Counted from the stretch's first letter, positions 1 to 12,558 are shown. The stretch is 64,000 nucleotides of DNA from Terebella lapidaria (GCA_949152475.1 OX424556.1:56502451-56566450); one strand, 5' to 3'. The notes: generated by a model not told the origin, from the letters alone. Made by a program: numbers and translations.

Positions 1-1080
1 TTCTAGTATGTCTACAATTGATTCCTAAGCTGTAAAGTCGATAACAAATGCGATATTAGCCATTATTTGCCCGACATTGAAAAAGTCAAAATGAAGTCAA
101 AGATCAAGTCATAGATCAAGATTTCCATGCTGATTATGTAGCTCTATAATACACAAGTTCCAACAACTCCTGGAAGGCGTCTCTTGTTAGCTTCAATAAG
201 AGGGGGGGGGGCAGAGTTGGTTGCACTCAATGACCCATAGCCATGTGACGTCACGGTGGTTATACCAAAGAGTGCAATATCAGTGAGAGGCACCACTCTC
301 TATATATCCCTTTGTCATGTTTCTGGCCTCACAGTTTGGGCTTATTGAGCGATTCAAGGTACTCTTTCTTCATTCGCAACCTAGATAGTCCTAGTACATG
401 TATCTGTCATCCAGGTGTGAAATTAGAGAGAAGTTAATAAATAGTTTTGAACAAAGGTCCAAAAGTCAAATTTTTGGCCTTCCGGGCCTAATTTTCGAGC
501 GATTTAATGCCTATTATCTTCACCTATGTGCTCATGCAAAACTGGACAAGTTTGGTTTTAGACATTGCAGATGACATTGTAAGATTTACCAATCAAGGAC
601 TTCTTTGGGTACGCATGAACTAACGTCAACACTGGGTATGCAAACATATAAGCTCTATCAACAAGTACTTGGTTTGTAGAGGCCACTTACATTTGAGGTC
701 AGGCGATCGAGATTTTGATATTAGCCTTCAAATTCATCTAAGGTCAAGTTCAAGGTTACCAAAAGATGTGCCTTCCTATTAGCATACACACAATCAAAAC
801 CTGTAGGTGCAAGTGTTTGAGCCTCAGATGCCAATTTGAGCATATGCCAGACATTTAAGGTGGTATTAGTGAGTAAGCAAAAATTTCAAGACATCCCAAA
901 TAATTGTGGTTTTGAAAAGGTAAGATTACATGTATCCATTCAAAAAAATGAAAACAATATGTACCGGGGCTTCCCTGTAAAATAATCTACACTCAAAAAG
1001 TTATGTCAGATTTCACAGTTGCTGGAAGATTGACATTATTTTCAGTGGCTGATCGCATAAGTGTCAATTTTATTTTTGTC
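1..1080. other. Gene-free stretch
   Basis: No ORF of convincing length or family was found on either strand. The sequence is AT-rich with scattered AGGTCA-like half sites (for example near 700-740). These resemble decayed copies of the 130-bp repeat at 8360-8840, but are too diverged to assign. Confidence 0.5.
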
Positions 1081-1089
1081 TTCTATTAA

Positions 1090-1440
1090 GATTAATTTGT
1101 TTTTAGAAAATTTCCGATTTTGTATATGTTGTACAAAAAAAACATTATGAATCTGATTATCAAAACAAAATAGGGGTCATGGGGGAAAATTGACGTGTTT
1201 GGTGTCAAGATATATCTGGTGATCAGATGTTTTTCCCACAGTTTTCTGCCCATTTCCATTGCTAGTCAGAGAAGTCCTAGTTTTTTCTTCTAATTCTGCT
1301 AATTTTTTCAAGAAATGTCCATATTTGGTGTATTTTGTAGCCAGAAACACAAGGATTCTGATTATGGAGAAAAAAATAGGGGTCACGGGGGAAAATTGTG
1401 GTTGTTGGAGCCAATATATCCGGAGGCCATGTGTTTTAAC
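1090..1440. repeat. Diverged direct duplication, period about 206 bp
   Basis: Two related blocks are seen at about 1149-1191 and 1354-1398. Both have TCTGATTAT followed by ATAGGGGTCA and a run GGGGGAAAATTG, and looser similarity continues on both sides. The two overlapping short ORFs here (both strands) are better explained as chance ORFs in this repeat. Confidence 0.5.
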
Positions 1441-3220
1441 CCATGTATCCATGTGCGTTAAATCTGTGTTTTTGGATGTTTGGGAGCAAACTATTTCTCA
1501 CGATCAATTTCAAGGTTGGGTCAACAGTGTATACCACAATTAAGGATGCATGTTCACCAGTACAATGGAGGTTGTCATGACAACCGATGCTGGTACTGTA
1601 ATACTATAACCATGAATATCAATTACCAAACCACACGGTGATATTGGCGAAGAATGTAAGCTTCCTTTTCGCGACATCAATGGCAAATAGATTTATATTC
1701 CGAATCAGTACCCGAATCAATCAATACAGATTGTAGCAACCACTTTTCTATACCTGATGGTGCTGTAACAGTTGCCAAGGCATATACATAAAAAAACCGT
1801 GTAAAATATGCTCAGCACTATGAGTAGTTTATTGTTTAGCATGTAAATCATTATTAGCAAATTTAGCATGCTTCGAATACACGTTCCTGCCCATAGCAAC
1901 ATGATCGAATCTTCGATATCATTTCGTGCTGTATTAGTACTCTGCATGTCATATTTTACCATGTTTGTTCAAATTTTCTTTCAAGTTCAAGATATAGCAT
2001 GCGTACGGAACAATCGGGAAACTACATTGGTCAGTTATCATTACATTGCACAAATTCAATGTGTAATTCAAAACAGTACAACATGGATGCAACCACACAA
2101 TTATTAGGCCTAAAGCAGAGAGCCAACAATTTTATCATGATATTACTGGAGTTTGACCACCAAAGGCGTCCAAAGTGATCGAAAAAGCAAGCACGCAGAG
2201 CATTGCCGTACTAGAACATCGTTGTCACGCTTGATTGAACATGCGCGTTATGATGCGCACAGCTTACTCACTCATACCACCTTAACACTCAAGGTCATCC
2301 GAGGTCAAGCTCGAGGTTATCATTAGATTATCATATATGACTTCATATGTATGCTCATGATGCAAACATAAGTTTCATTTACAAGACCAACAATTCATTC
2401 CAAAGGGTTACTTTTTTCTTTCGCCTAGAAATGACCTCAAATGGATAGTTTGACGTAATTTGACGTGATTAGACATTTTTGTGCAAAATTTCAGAAATAT
2501 TCACCTGTAAATCTGATAAAAATGTAGACGGACGACTTTTCTGATATCCATTTAATAATTGTATTCATTATTTTGCAAACCAGCCCAGAAATAAAGCCCC
2601 TAGCAACCACATTGCTATGGAATGTATGTAGATTTTTGTTGCCATGATGACCATATATATACATTATCAGTATAGTATATTCTCTATTGTCGGTTCCACG
2701 TCATGTTATTTTGTGATACTATGCACAGGAACATGTAAGTCAGGAAAAGACTCTGAAAGTAGCTGATTATAGCGATCTCCTCACGTGACGTCATGGATAC
2801 TCAATATCACAAAATCACACAAAATTGACAATATATCGAGATCAGTTAAAGGTATTCAGGTTCTGAAAAAGCCAGCAAATTTGCGTTCACATTTTTAACA
2901 AACAAAACATTATACCTAATAACACTTGGGTTAGACTTTAAATAATGGTTACAACTATTATGCGAGTGAAAATATCATTATAATTTCTCGTCATTTGGCT
3001 TTCTGTGTATAGTAAAATCACCATTCTTGTCATTTTGACCTTTTGGAAGACGTGTTTGCAATTTTTGCATTTTGAATCACCACTTTCAAGAGAACAATCA
3101 CAAACATTCGAACAATTCTTTCGTCAGTTGGTGCTGATTTGCTCCCTCAATTGACTTTTGGCCGCTAGGCGATGTAAGTTATCATGATAACCTGGATTTT
3201 GTTTTATGGAATTCCGGTCA
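1441..3220. other. Gene-free stretch
   Basis: No gene, RNA or recognisable element was found. Short AT-rich ORFs exist on both strands, but none has a recognisable domain or neighbouring splice signals. Confidence 0.5.
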
Positions 3221-3445
3221 CGACATCAACTTGTAACTTGTGACTTACGACTTGTGAGTTGCTTTTTCTACTGTTCAGTATCAGAGTATGGCATGGATAG
3301 TCACAAGTCAGCGACATCAACTTGTAACTTGTGACTTACGACTCGTGAGTTGCTTTTTCATATTAAACTACTGTTCAGTATGGCATGGATAGTAACACGT
3401 CAGCGACATCAACTTGTGACTTGTGACATACGACTTGTAACTGAG
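3221..3445. repeat. 91-bp tandem repeat, 2.5 copies
   Basis: Units start at CGACATCAACTTGT, at 3221, 3312 and 3404, giving periods of 91 and 92 bp. Each unit contains smaller reiterations of ACTTGT/ACTTAC and a conserved TGGCATGGATAGT. Some bases lie in an open frame (3350-3748), which I attribute to the repeat. Confidence 0.85.
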
Positions 3446-3616
3446 CATCCCACACTAAACAGTAATATGGAAAGCGTCTCACAAGTCACATCCCATACAT
3501 CACAAGTTGATTGTTCATTATTGTTTTGGGGCAATGGTGTTTCTGGAATTCTGATGAAGAACACCATTAATCCAAGTGATCCCAACAATATTGGACAGAA
3601 CGATTTCAAATTCCGG

Positions 3617-3760
3617 TATATCTCCAGTAATCTGCTTAATGACGAAGAGAGTGACATCTCAGGGGCATATAATGTTGTGACGTTTTCCTTAATATTTGTC
3701 GGTGCTCTCTGGCACAGAAGTATAGTTCATCATTTCAGGCAGACCTGAGATATTTCTGGC
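3617..3760. repeat. Edge segment of the 47-bp array, duplicated again at 5239-5382
   Basis: About 125 bp of non-repetitive sequence beginning TATCTCCAGTAATCTGC, plus the first array unit, sits at the left edge of the minisatellite. It reappears with few changes inside the array at 5239-5382. This points to a large duplication that copied the array boundary inward. Confidence 0.85.
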
Positions 3761-6700
3761 CTAGGAGTATAGTTCATTATATCAGGCAGACCTGAAAGCT
3801 CTCTAACCCAGAAGTACCTAGCGGTATTCATCAATTTAGGCAGACCTGAGATCTTTCTGACCAAGGAGTTACATTTTTCATCATATCAGGCAGATCTGAC
3901 ATCTTTCTGACATGGGAGTATATTTCATCATATCAGGCAGACCTGAGATCTTTCTAACCCAGGAGAATATTTCATCATATCAGTCAGACCTGAGATCTTT
4001 CTGACCCAGGAGTTACATATTCCATCATATCAGACAGATCTGACATCTTTCTGACACGGGAGTATATTTCATCACATCAGGCAGACCTGAGATCTTTCTA
4101 ACCCAGGAGAATATTTCATCATATCAGTCAGACCTGAGATCTTTCTGACCCAGGAGTATATTTCATCATATCAGGCAGACCTGTCATCTTTCTGACCGGG
4201 AGTATATTTCATCATATCAGGCAGACCTGAAATCTTTCTGACCCTGGAGTATATTTCACCATATCAGGCAGACCTGGGAATTTTCTGACCCAGGAGTATA
4301 TTTCATCATATCAGACAGACCTGTCATCTTTCTGACCGGAAGTATTTCATCAAATCAGGCAGACCTGAGATCTTTCTGACCCAGGAGTTACATGTTTCAT
4401 CATATCAGGAAGACCTGACATCTTTCTGATACGGGAGTATATTTCAACATATCAGGCAGACCTGAGATGTTTCTAACCCAGGAGTATATTTCATCATATC
4501 AGGCAGACCTGAGATCTTCCTGACCCGGGAGTATATTTCATCATATCAGGCAGAACTGAGATCTCTCTGGCCTAGGAGAATAGTTCATCATATCAGGCAG
4601 ACCTGAGATCTTCCTGACCCGGGAGTATATTTCATCATATCAGCCAAACCTGAGATCTTTCTGACCCGGGAGTATAGTTCATCATATCAGACAGACCTGA
4701 GATCTTTCTGACCCAGAAGTATATTTCATCATATCAGGCAGAACTGAGATCTTTCTGACCCGGGAGTATAGTTCATCATATCAGGCAGACCTGGGACCTT
4801 TCTGACCCTGGAGTATAGTTCATCATATCAGGCAGAACTGAGATCTTTCTGGCCTACGAGTATGGTTCATCATATCAGCCAGACCTGAGATCTTTCTGAC
4901 CCGGGAGTATAGTTCATCATATCAGACAGACCTGAGATCTTTCTGACCCAGAAGTATATTTCATCATATCAGGCAGAACTGAGATCTTTCTGACCCAGGA
5001 GTGAATTTCATCATATCAGGCAGAACTGAGATCTTTCTGGCCTACGAGTATGATTCATCATATCAGCCAGACCTGAGATCTTTCTGACCCGGTTGTATAG
5101 TTCATCATATCAGACAGACCTGAGATCTTTCTGACCCAGAAGTATATTTCATCATATCAGGCAGACCTGAGATCTTTCTGGCATAGGAGTGTATTTCATC
5201 ATATCAGGCAGAACTGAGATCATTCTGACACAGGAGTGTATATCTCCAGTAATCTGCTTAATGACGAAGAGAGTGACATCACAGGGGCATATAATGTTGT
5301 GACGTTTTCCTTTGTATTTGTCAGTGCTCTCTGGCACAGAAGTATAGTTCATCATTTCAGGCAGACCTGAGATATTTCAGGCAGACCTGAAAGCTCTCTG
5401 ACCCAGAAGTATATTTCATCATATCAGCCAGATCTGAGATCTTTCTGACTTAGCGGTATGGTTAATCATTTTGAGCAGACCTGAGATCTTTCTAACCCAG
5501 GAGTATATTTCATCATATCAGGCAGACCTGAGATCTTTCTGACCCAGGAGTTACATATTTCATCATATCAGACAGACCTGTCATCTTTCTGACCCGTGAG
5601 TATAGTTCATCATATCAGGCAGACCTGACATCTTTCTGACCCAGGAGTATATTTCATCATATCAGACAGACCTGACATCTTTCTGACCCGTGAGTATAGT
5701 TCATCATATCAGGCAGACCTGACATCTTTCTGACCCAGGAGTATATTTCATCATATCAGGCAGACCTGAGATCATTCTGACCCAGGAGTTACATATTTCA
5801 ACACATCAGACAAACCTGACATCTTTCTGACCCAGGAGTTACATATTTCATCATATTAGGCAGACCTGACATCTTTCTGAACCAGGAATATGGTTCATCA
5901 CATCAGGCAGACCTGAGATCTTTCTGACCCAGGAGTATATTTCATCATATCAAGTAGACCTGAGATCTTTTTGACCCAGGAGTTACATATTTCGTCATAT
6001 CAGACAGACCTGACCCGGGAGTATCATATCAGGCAGACCTGACATCTTTCTGACCCAGGAGTATATTTCATCATATCATGCAGACTTGAAATCTTTTTGA
6101 CCCAGGAGTAAATTTCATCATATCAGGCAGACCTGAGATCTTTCTCACCCAGGTGTTACATATTTCATCATATCAGGCAGACCTGACCCGGGGGTATAGT
6201 TCATCATATCAGGCAGACCTGAGATCTTTCTCACCCAGGAGTTACATATTTCATCATATCAGACAGACCTGTCATTTTTCTGACCGGGAGTATAGTTCAT
6301 TATATCAGACAGACCTGACCTCTTCCTGACCCACGAGTATATTTCATCATATCAGGCAGACCTGAAATATTTCTGACCCAGGAGTATAGTTCATCATATC
6401 AGGCAGACCTGACATCCTTCTGATACGGGAGTATGGTATATCATATTAGGCAGACCTGAGATGTTTCTAATCCAGGAGTATATTTAATCATATCAGCCAG
6501 ACCTGAGATGTTTCTAACCCAGGAGTATATTTCATCATATCAGGCAGAACTGAGATCTCTCCGGCCTAGGAGAATAGTTCATCATATCAGGCAGACCTGA
6601 GATCTTTCTGACCCAGGAGTATATTTCATCATATCAGGCAGAACTGAGATCTTTCTGGCCTACGAGTATGGTTCATCATATCAGCCAGACTTGAGATCTT

Positions 6701-7920
6701 CTGACCCAGGAGTATAGTTCAACATATCAGGCAGGCCTGAAATCTTCCTGACCCAGGAGTATGGTTCATCATATCAGGCAGACCCGGGATCTCTCTGACC
6801 ATGGAGTATAGTTTATCATATCAGGCAGACCTGAAATCTCCCTGACCCAGGAGTATGGTTCATCATATCAGGCAGACCTGGGATCTCTCTGACCATGGAG
6901 TATAGTTCATCATATCCGATCATATCCGAGCTGAGATCTTTCTGACCCTGGAGTATAGTTCAACATATCAGTCAGACTTGAGATCTTTCTGACTCGGGAG
7001 TATAGTTCAACATATCAGTCAGACTTGAGATCTTCTGACCCAGGAGTATAGTTCAACATATCAGGCAGGCCTGAAATCTTCCTGACCCAGGAGTATGGTT
7101 CATCATATCAGGCAGACCTGGGATCTTTCTGACCCAGGAGTATGGTTCATCATATCAGGCAGACCTGGGAACTTTCTGACCCGGGAGTATAGTTCATCAT
7201 ATCAGGCAGAGTTTAAATCTTTCTGACCCAAGAGTATAGTTCATCATATCAGGCAGACCTGAAATCTTTCTCACCCAGGAGTAGATTGCATCACATCAGG
7301 CAGACCTGAGATATTTCTGAGCCAGGAGTATAGTTCATCACATCAGGCAGACCTGGGATCTTTGTGGCCTAGGAGTATGGTTCGTTATATCCGGCAGACC
7401 TGATTTCTTTCTGACCCAGGAGTATGGTTTATCATATCAGGCAGACCTGGGATCTTTCTGCCCCAGGAGTATAGTTCATCATATCAGGCAGACCTGAGAT
7501 GTTTCTGATCCAGGAGTATAGTTCAACATATCAGGCTGACTTGAGATCTCTCTGGCCCAGGAGTATAGTTCATCACATCGGGCAGACCTGAGATTTTTCT
7601 GACCCAGGAGTATAGTTCAACATATCAGGCAGACTTGATATCTCTCTGGCCCAGGAGTATAGTTCATCACATCAGGCAGACCTGAGATTTTTCTGACCCA
7701 GGAGTATAGTTCAACATATCAGGCAGACTTGATATCTCTCTGGCCCAGGAGTATAGTTCATCACATCAGGCAGACCTGAGATCTTTCTGGCCCAGGAGTA
7801 CAGTTCATGATATCAGACAGACCTGAGATTTTTCTGACCCAGGAGTATACTTCGTCATATCAGGCAGACCCAGGATCTTTCTGACCCAGGAGTATAGTTG
7901 ATCCTATCAGGCAGACCTGG
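3716..7920. repeat. 47-bp minisatellite, about 89 copies
   Basis: A tandem array of 47-bp units runs for 4.2 kb. Nearly every unit has TCATCATATCAGGCAGACCT, then a TTTCTGACC block and a GGAGTATA block. Each unit carries an imperfectly conserved short palindrome, TCAGG-CAGA-CCTGA, able to form a 5-bp stem with a 4-nt loop. Some units carry an extra GTTACA insertion or lack a few bases, and runs of two- and three-unit variants recur (for example 7540-7790). The array is not a CRISPR: there are no unique spacers. No coding capacity was seen. Confidence 0.95.
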
Positions 7921-7925
7921 GAGCA

Positions 7926-8355
7926 GTAGGTCCAATGTTTTCTACATGTAGCTGCTATCGTAATGTATCGGCATTGCATTGAATGTCGTTTAGATCAAAC
8001 TCTGCATTGGTATAAACGGTGTGGAGGTGTGATATAGGGCGTGATACTTCTGATATTACCCGAATTCGAGTTTCTGTCTTGATACTCACAATTCATGTAC
8101 GTCCTTAATTATGAAAACTGTTATGTCACCTCCTGACAATGGAAAGCTGATATCCTTTAGCGTTTGATGATTTGAAGGTGGTCGTATTGAGCGAGTACCG
8201 GTGATTAGAGAAAGTTATTTGCCACATAATACAGTGGCCTGTTCATCATCAATACTCTGATTTTCAAGTCACCGAACCTATGGCCCGATAACCTATTGCG
8301 GTGGCGTTGCGTCCATCGTCCGTTGTCATTTTTTCATGAAAACCGGTCAACTTCG
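7926..8355. other. Gene-free stretch
   Basis: About 430 bp of apparently single-copy sequence between two repeat arrays, with no ORF, RNA gene or element recognised. Confidence 0.4.
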
Positions 8356-8359
8356 GGCC

Positions 8360-8840
8360 ATTTTGGGCCATTTTGACTTTACAGCTTAAAAATTAAATGT
8401 GGACATATACGAAATGATATATACTGAATATTCTCGTGACCTGAAATTTTACTTTTGACCTCATTTTCAAGGTCAGAAAACAAACTGGCTAATATATCGA
8501 TTATTGTCGACTTTATAGCTGAGGAATCAATAGTGGACATATAGGAAATGTTATATACTGAATATTCTCATGACCTTGGACTTGACCTTTGACCATATTT
8601 TCAAGGTCAGAGCACCAAATGGCTAATATCTCGCTTATCATCGCCTTTACAACATGTAGAAAATATAAATTCCTATATATGCCGAATATTCTGATGACCT
8701 TTAATTTGACTTTTGACTTCATTTTCAAGGTCACAGGACAAATTCCTAATATATCCCTTGTTGTTGAATTTACTGCCTAGCAATCAATTGTGGAGATATA
8801 AGGAATGATATTTGCTGAATATTCTCGTGACCCTGAAATA
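8360..8840 (+). repeat. 130-bp tandem repeat with nuclear-receptor-like half sites, about 4 copies
   Basis: Units share TGGACATATAGGAAATGATA, a GAATATTCTCGTGACC block, a TTGACCTTTGACC block and TTTTCAAGGTCA. The same family, in the same orientation, lies at 51320-52020. TGACCTTTGACC is the reverse complement of a direct repeat of AGGTCA with one-base spacing (DR1). TCAAGGTCA is the extended half site used by ERR/NR5A-type receptors. Binding is an inference. Confidence 0.8.
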
Positions 8841-8867
8841 TAAAACAAATTTTGTCCGGTTTTTTAC

Positions 8868-9665
8868 ACCGGTTTTTGATGATATTTTTGCGATGCTAAA
8901 TGGCATCATTCTATAACTTGCCAGACATCACCTGTGAGTCAAACGGCAAATTTCTATCAAATTTCAGACTTCTATCGCATAAATTTAAGAATTTGGCTAC
9001 CCCAATGTTGAATTTCAGCCCAAACGGGATCTCGAGAATCTGAGCATACTCGAGTATTTGGTCATGTTATTTACATCCATCAGGATTTGAAGTATTATTG
9101 TTATTTTCGACCAGAAGATATATTGGAGTGTGTTCTACACAAACACAAACATTACCGAGCAAATGCACAAAATTGTGTGCAGACCCAGAAATTAAATGAC
9201 GGGGCTAGCTTTAACATTGGTTCAGATTTTCAACCTTTTATATTTTCGCGATAGAAGTTTGAAATTTGGTAGAAAATTGCTGTTTGACTTCTAGTTAAAG
9301 TATGCTAAGTTATAGAACGATACCACTCAGTATCGCAAAAATATCAGCCAAAACAAAACAGTGTAAACGAGTTAGAAAGAGTATACGAAATCACACTGGC
9401 AGAAACAGCTTTGAGCAGAGTGTTCAGATCGCCTTAAATAACATGCATGAAATGAAAATACTTTCACTTACCAGTCTGACATTGGAGCCATCTTTAGGAC
9501 CGGGCATAGTGATTCATCTTTAGAAGGAATGTAGGATAATATATATATATATATATATATGAAATTTGGTAGAAAATTGCCGTTTGACTCCCAAGTGAAG
9601 TTTGCCGATAATACGAGATCATTTTCATCGCAAAATGTCAGCCAAAAACGGTGTGTACGAGAAAA
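8868..9665. repeat. Three related about 105-bp segments, one inverted
   Basis: The segment at about 8868-8985 is the reverse complement (roughly three-quarters identical by eye) of 9247-9375. A third copy at 9561-9665 is direct to the second. Shared landmarks are GATATTTTTGCGAT, TCTATAACTT and AAATTTCWRACTTCTATCG. The layout resembles a fold-back or inverted-repeat element with one extra end copy. No transposase was seen. Confidence 0.65.
9538..9560. repeat. (TA)n microsatellite
   Basis: About eleven TA dinucleotides in a row, sitting directly beside the third copy of the 105-bp segment. Confidence 0.95.
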
Positions 9666-9789
9666 ATCAGATTATATATAATACTTTTCATCTCTTGTTC
9701 TGAATACAGATGCAGCCAGCATTAGTTAATACAAGATGAGAAGGATGCTAAGTTTGTGGAGATCTCACCTATTCACTGTTCACTATATC

Positions 9790-9905
9790 CAGAGAAAAAG
9801 GATGAAAAGCACGCGTTTATATCCGCAGGCAGTGTTATCCATGTGCTGCATTTTGTCTGGCAAAGTATGCGCGCCTCTTGCCGCGTCTGCTTTTATGCAG
9901 TGTTT
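9790..9905. repeat. Dispersed repeat fragment also found at 47595-47730
   Basis: The segment has GCGTTTATATCCGCA, then GTTATCCATG, then GCGCCTCTTGCCGC and GCTTTTAT. The same ordered blocks occur at 47595-47730, so this is a dispersed repeat. The overlapping 72-residue ORF (9736-9954) is not supported as a gene. Confidence 0.6.
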
Positions 9906-9930
9906 GAGTTTAGCTCTTATTGGTAATCTA

Positions 9931-10412
9931 CGGAAGCTCATATTCGCCACATAGAGGAGCACAATTTTTTTTTTAGAGCGTTATAACGCTCTAATTACAG
10001 TGCAATAACGCTGTAATACAGCGTTATAACGCTCTAATTTACAGCGTTATAACGCTCTAATTTAGTTATATTAGATTAGATTTAATTTAATTATATTCCT
10101 CAACATAAACTGGCCGGTGATGTAGTATAAGGACCCGTGCATAAAAAAAAACAAGCGATGTATGCGTGAAATGTGTATTTCTGCATGAATTGTCGAGTTG
10201 AAGTGACCGGGGGTGTTTCGTACGGTGGCTCATATTCGCCAGATGGAGGAATGCACATTTTTCTTTACAGCGTTATAACGCTGTAATACAGCGTAATAAC
10301 GCTCTAATTTACAGCGTAATAACGCTGTAATACAGCGTATTAACGCTGTAAATTAGAGCGTAATTACGCTGTAAATTAGAGCGTTATTATGCTCTATTAC
10401 AGCGTTATTACA
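9931..10412. repeat. Palindrome-unit array (AGCGTWATWACGCT family), first part
   Basis: Degenerate units of about 18 bp built from AGCGTTATAACGCT or AGCGTAATTACGCT, each a self-complementary 14-mer, joined by CTAATTT or GTAATAC. Two unit blocks (9975-10075 and 10265-10412) are each introduced by a related leader, GCTCATATTCGCCA, at 9941 and 10232. The same leader introduces the array at 22460. The leader therefore marks a repeated element boundary. Confidence 0.85.
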
Positions 10413-10415
10413 GTA

Positions 10416-11141
10416 TGTCATTCTGGCATATGATAAAGAGCGTTATTGCACTGTATTAGAGCGTTATTACGCTCTAATTACAGCGTAATAACTCCTAAAT
10501 TACAGCGTAATAACGCTGTAATTACAGCGTAATTACGCTGTAAATACACTTAAATTACAGCGTAATAACACTGTAATACAACGTAAAAAGCGTAATAACG
10601 CTCTAATTTATAGTGTAATAACGCTCTAATTTACAGCGTAATTACGCTTTAATACAGCGTAATAACGCTGTATTTATAGCGTAATTACGCTCTAATTTAC
10701 AGCGTAATAACGCTCTAATACAGCGTATTAACGCTGTAATTAGAGCGTTAAATTAGAGCGTAATAACGCTCTAATACAGCGTATTAACGCTGTAATTAGA
10801 GCGTAATTACGCTGTAATTCAAGCGTAATTACGCTGTATTAGAGCGTTATAACGCTGTAAATTACAGCGTAATTACGCTCTAATTACAGCGTTATTACGC
10901 TGTATTAAAGCGTAATTACGCTGTAAATTAGAGCGTTATTACACTATAAATTAGAGCGTTATTACGCTTTTTACGTTGTATTACAGTGTTATTACGCTGT
11001 AATTTAAGTGTATTTACAGCGTAATTACGCTGTAATTACAGCGTTATTACGCTGTAATTTAGGAGTTATTACGCTGTAATTAGAGCGTAATAACGCTCTA
11101 ATACAGTGCAATAACGCTCTTTATCATATGCCAGAATGACA
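10416..11141. repeat. 726-bp fold-back of palindromic units
   Basis: The outer arms (about 10416-10672 and 10885-11141, roughly 257 bp each) look like exact reverse complements of each other. The inner about 210 bp is imperfect. Both arms are made of the AGCGTWATWACGCT units, so palindromes are nested inside a large palindrome. Both outer ends carry the same TGTCATTCTGGCATATGATA sequence, which is also the terminal sequence of the 0.45-kb inverted-repeat element starting at 11121. Confidence 0.9.
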
Positions 11142-11170
11142 GTCGATGCGAATAGCGTAGTTATTGCTAT
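11121..11170. mobile_element. 0.45-kb inverted-repeat element, copy 1, left part
   Basis: This is the left end (TTATCATATGCCAG...) of a short element whose remainder resumes at 21830, after the gypsy insertion. The intact order is visible in copy 2 (62139-62431), where the same bases run through without the gypsy element. The two copies have the same summed length, about 454 bp. It is a non-autonomous DNA element by its structure; no ORF was seen. Confidence 0.85.
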
Positions 11171-12558
11171 TGTAACGGGTTTGCACCCTTCTGTGACGTC
11201 TTGATGAACCGGTTTTCTAGGGAGGTGGGTGAGTTGTTGTTTAACCGGAGCTGAAACGGTAAAACTCCGGGAAACTGCTACTGCTGTACGGTTGAACTCC
11301 GGCTAGAAGTCTCTAAGGTTGGTAGCGTGGTCTGGAATGGACCTCTTAACCGTTGTCCGACTGCTAATCTGCAACTGCACCTGTAAAGTAAGGATCCGGA
11401 GGCGTTTCCGTCTCCGGGTACTGCAACTGCTCCGTCGGGAAACCGCTTTACTGCAACAGCTCCGTCGTTTTCCGTCTTACTGCAAACTGCGACTGCGCCT
11501 GGAATAAAGAATCCGGGAACGCTGCCGTTTCCGAATACTGCAACCGTTCTGCCAGGTTCCGCCGCACTGCAATCTGCTCCGGTTGGCTCCGCCTCACTGC
11601 AACCTGGTACCGCACCTGAAATGGAGTATCTCGGAAGTGTTCCTACTTCCGGTTACCGCAACCGCTCCGTCAGGTACTGCCTCTGCAACTCCGTCGTCCG
11701 GTACCGCCTCTGCAACTGCTTCGTCGTTCCCGTCTCTGCAACTGCTCCGTCCGATACCGCCTCCGTAGTTGCTCCGTTGATTTCCACCTCCGTCTCCGTC
11801 TCCGACTCCTTCCTCGGTGATCTGGGTTCTTAGATCACCCTAAGACGTCGTTACAACTTGGTCTTAACCGACTGTAGTCTTATCTCCCTTTACTCCGTAT
11901 AACTGTCTTTTCCGGGAAATTAACTTTATTATAACTTCCAGTTCCCTAACGAACACGGAAAAACAACTCGGTTGAAGTTTTCATGTTTATTTTCCAAGTT
12001 CACAGTCGGAAGACTTAACTGCTATCATCTGGATGACTCTATCCGGAACAAGGGAGTACTCTGCTATGGGAGAAGGGGTCTGCACAGGTCGACGTCAGGA
12101 CACCAACTCCGCCGTCCGCTGTGAAGCGGGGGCTTTTAAAGACCTGAGACCCACGTCACGTGACCAACCTATTGTGACGTCATAGTCCGCCAAAACACTG
12201 ATATTTTCCGGATTTCTAAAAACACTCTAGAACCAATCAGTGGCTGACACGTCACCTTTTAAACCGAAAACGAGGCTGATCACATGACCTTCCGGAAATA
12301 ACGTCATTACGTTTTTGTACTCCATTGTTCCGGCTCCGTGTCCGGTTCCGTCTCCGTCTCCGGATCCGTCTCCGGCTTTACCAACATCATAAATTACTAA
12401 GTTCCGAGACGGAAAACCTTTAAAACATTAACAATACGGAACCGTATGAACCTTTAAACACATATACACCCTAATAAACGGTTATTTAACCATAATATCA
12501 CAAAATACTAACATAATTACCTAGGGGAAACCTTTGGGTACGCCCCAAAACCGTTACA
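11171..12558 (-). repeat. 3' LTR of gypsy element 1
   Basis: 1388 bp, with TG...CA ends and an 8-bp terminal inverted repeat. It appears identical to the LTR at 20442-21829. The middle is rich in CTCCGTC and CTGCAACTGC reiterations, which create shadow ORFs shared by both LTRs. Confidence 0.96.

Noticed and set aside
3350-3748. 132-residue ORF at the edge of the 47-bp array
   Set aside because: It is made of the 91-bp repeat and the array's edge segment, with no domain.
3716-7920. CRISPR-like regular spacing
   Set aside because: The whole 47-bp unit repeats; there are no unique spacers and the genome is eukaryotic.
9736-9954. 72-residue ORF
   Set aside because: It overlaps a dispersed repeat seen again at 47595-47730, where the frame is not kept.
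11319-11833. Plus-strand ORFs in the LTR repeated at 20590-21104
   Set aside because: They run opposite to the element and come from CTCCGTC/CTGCAACTGC reiterations. Their identity at both places reflects the LTR copies.
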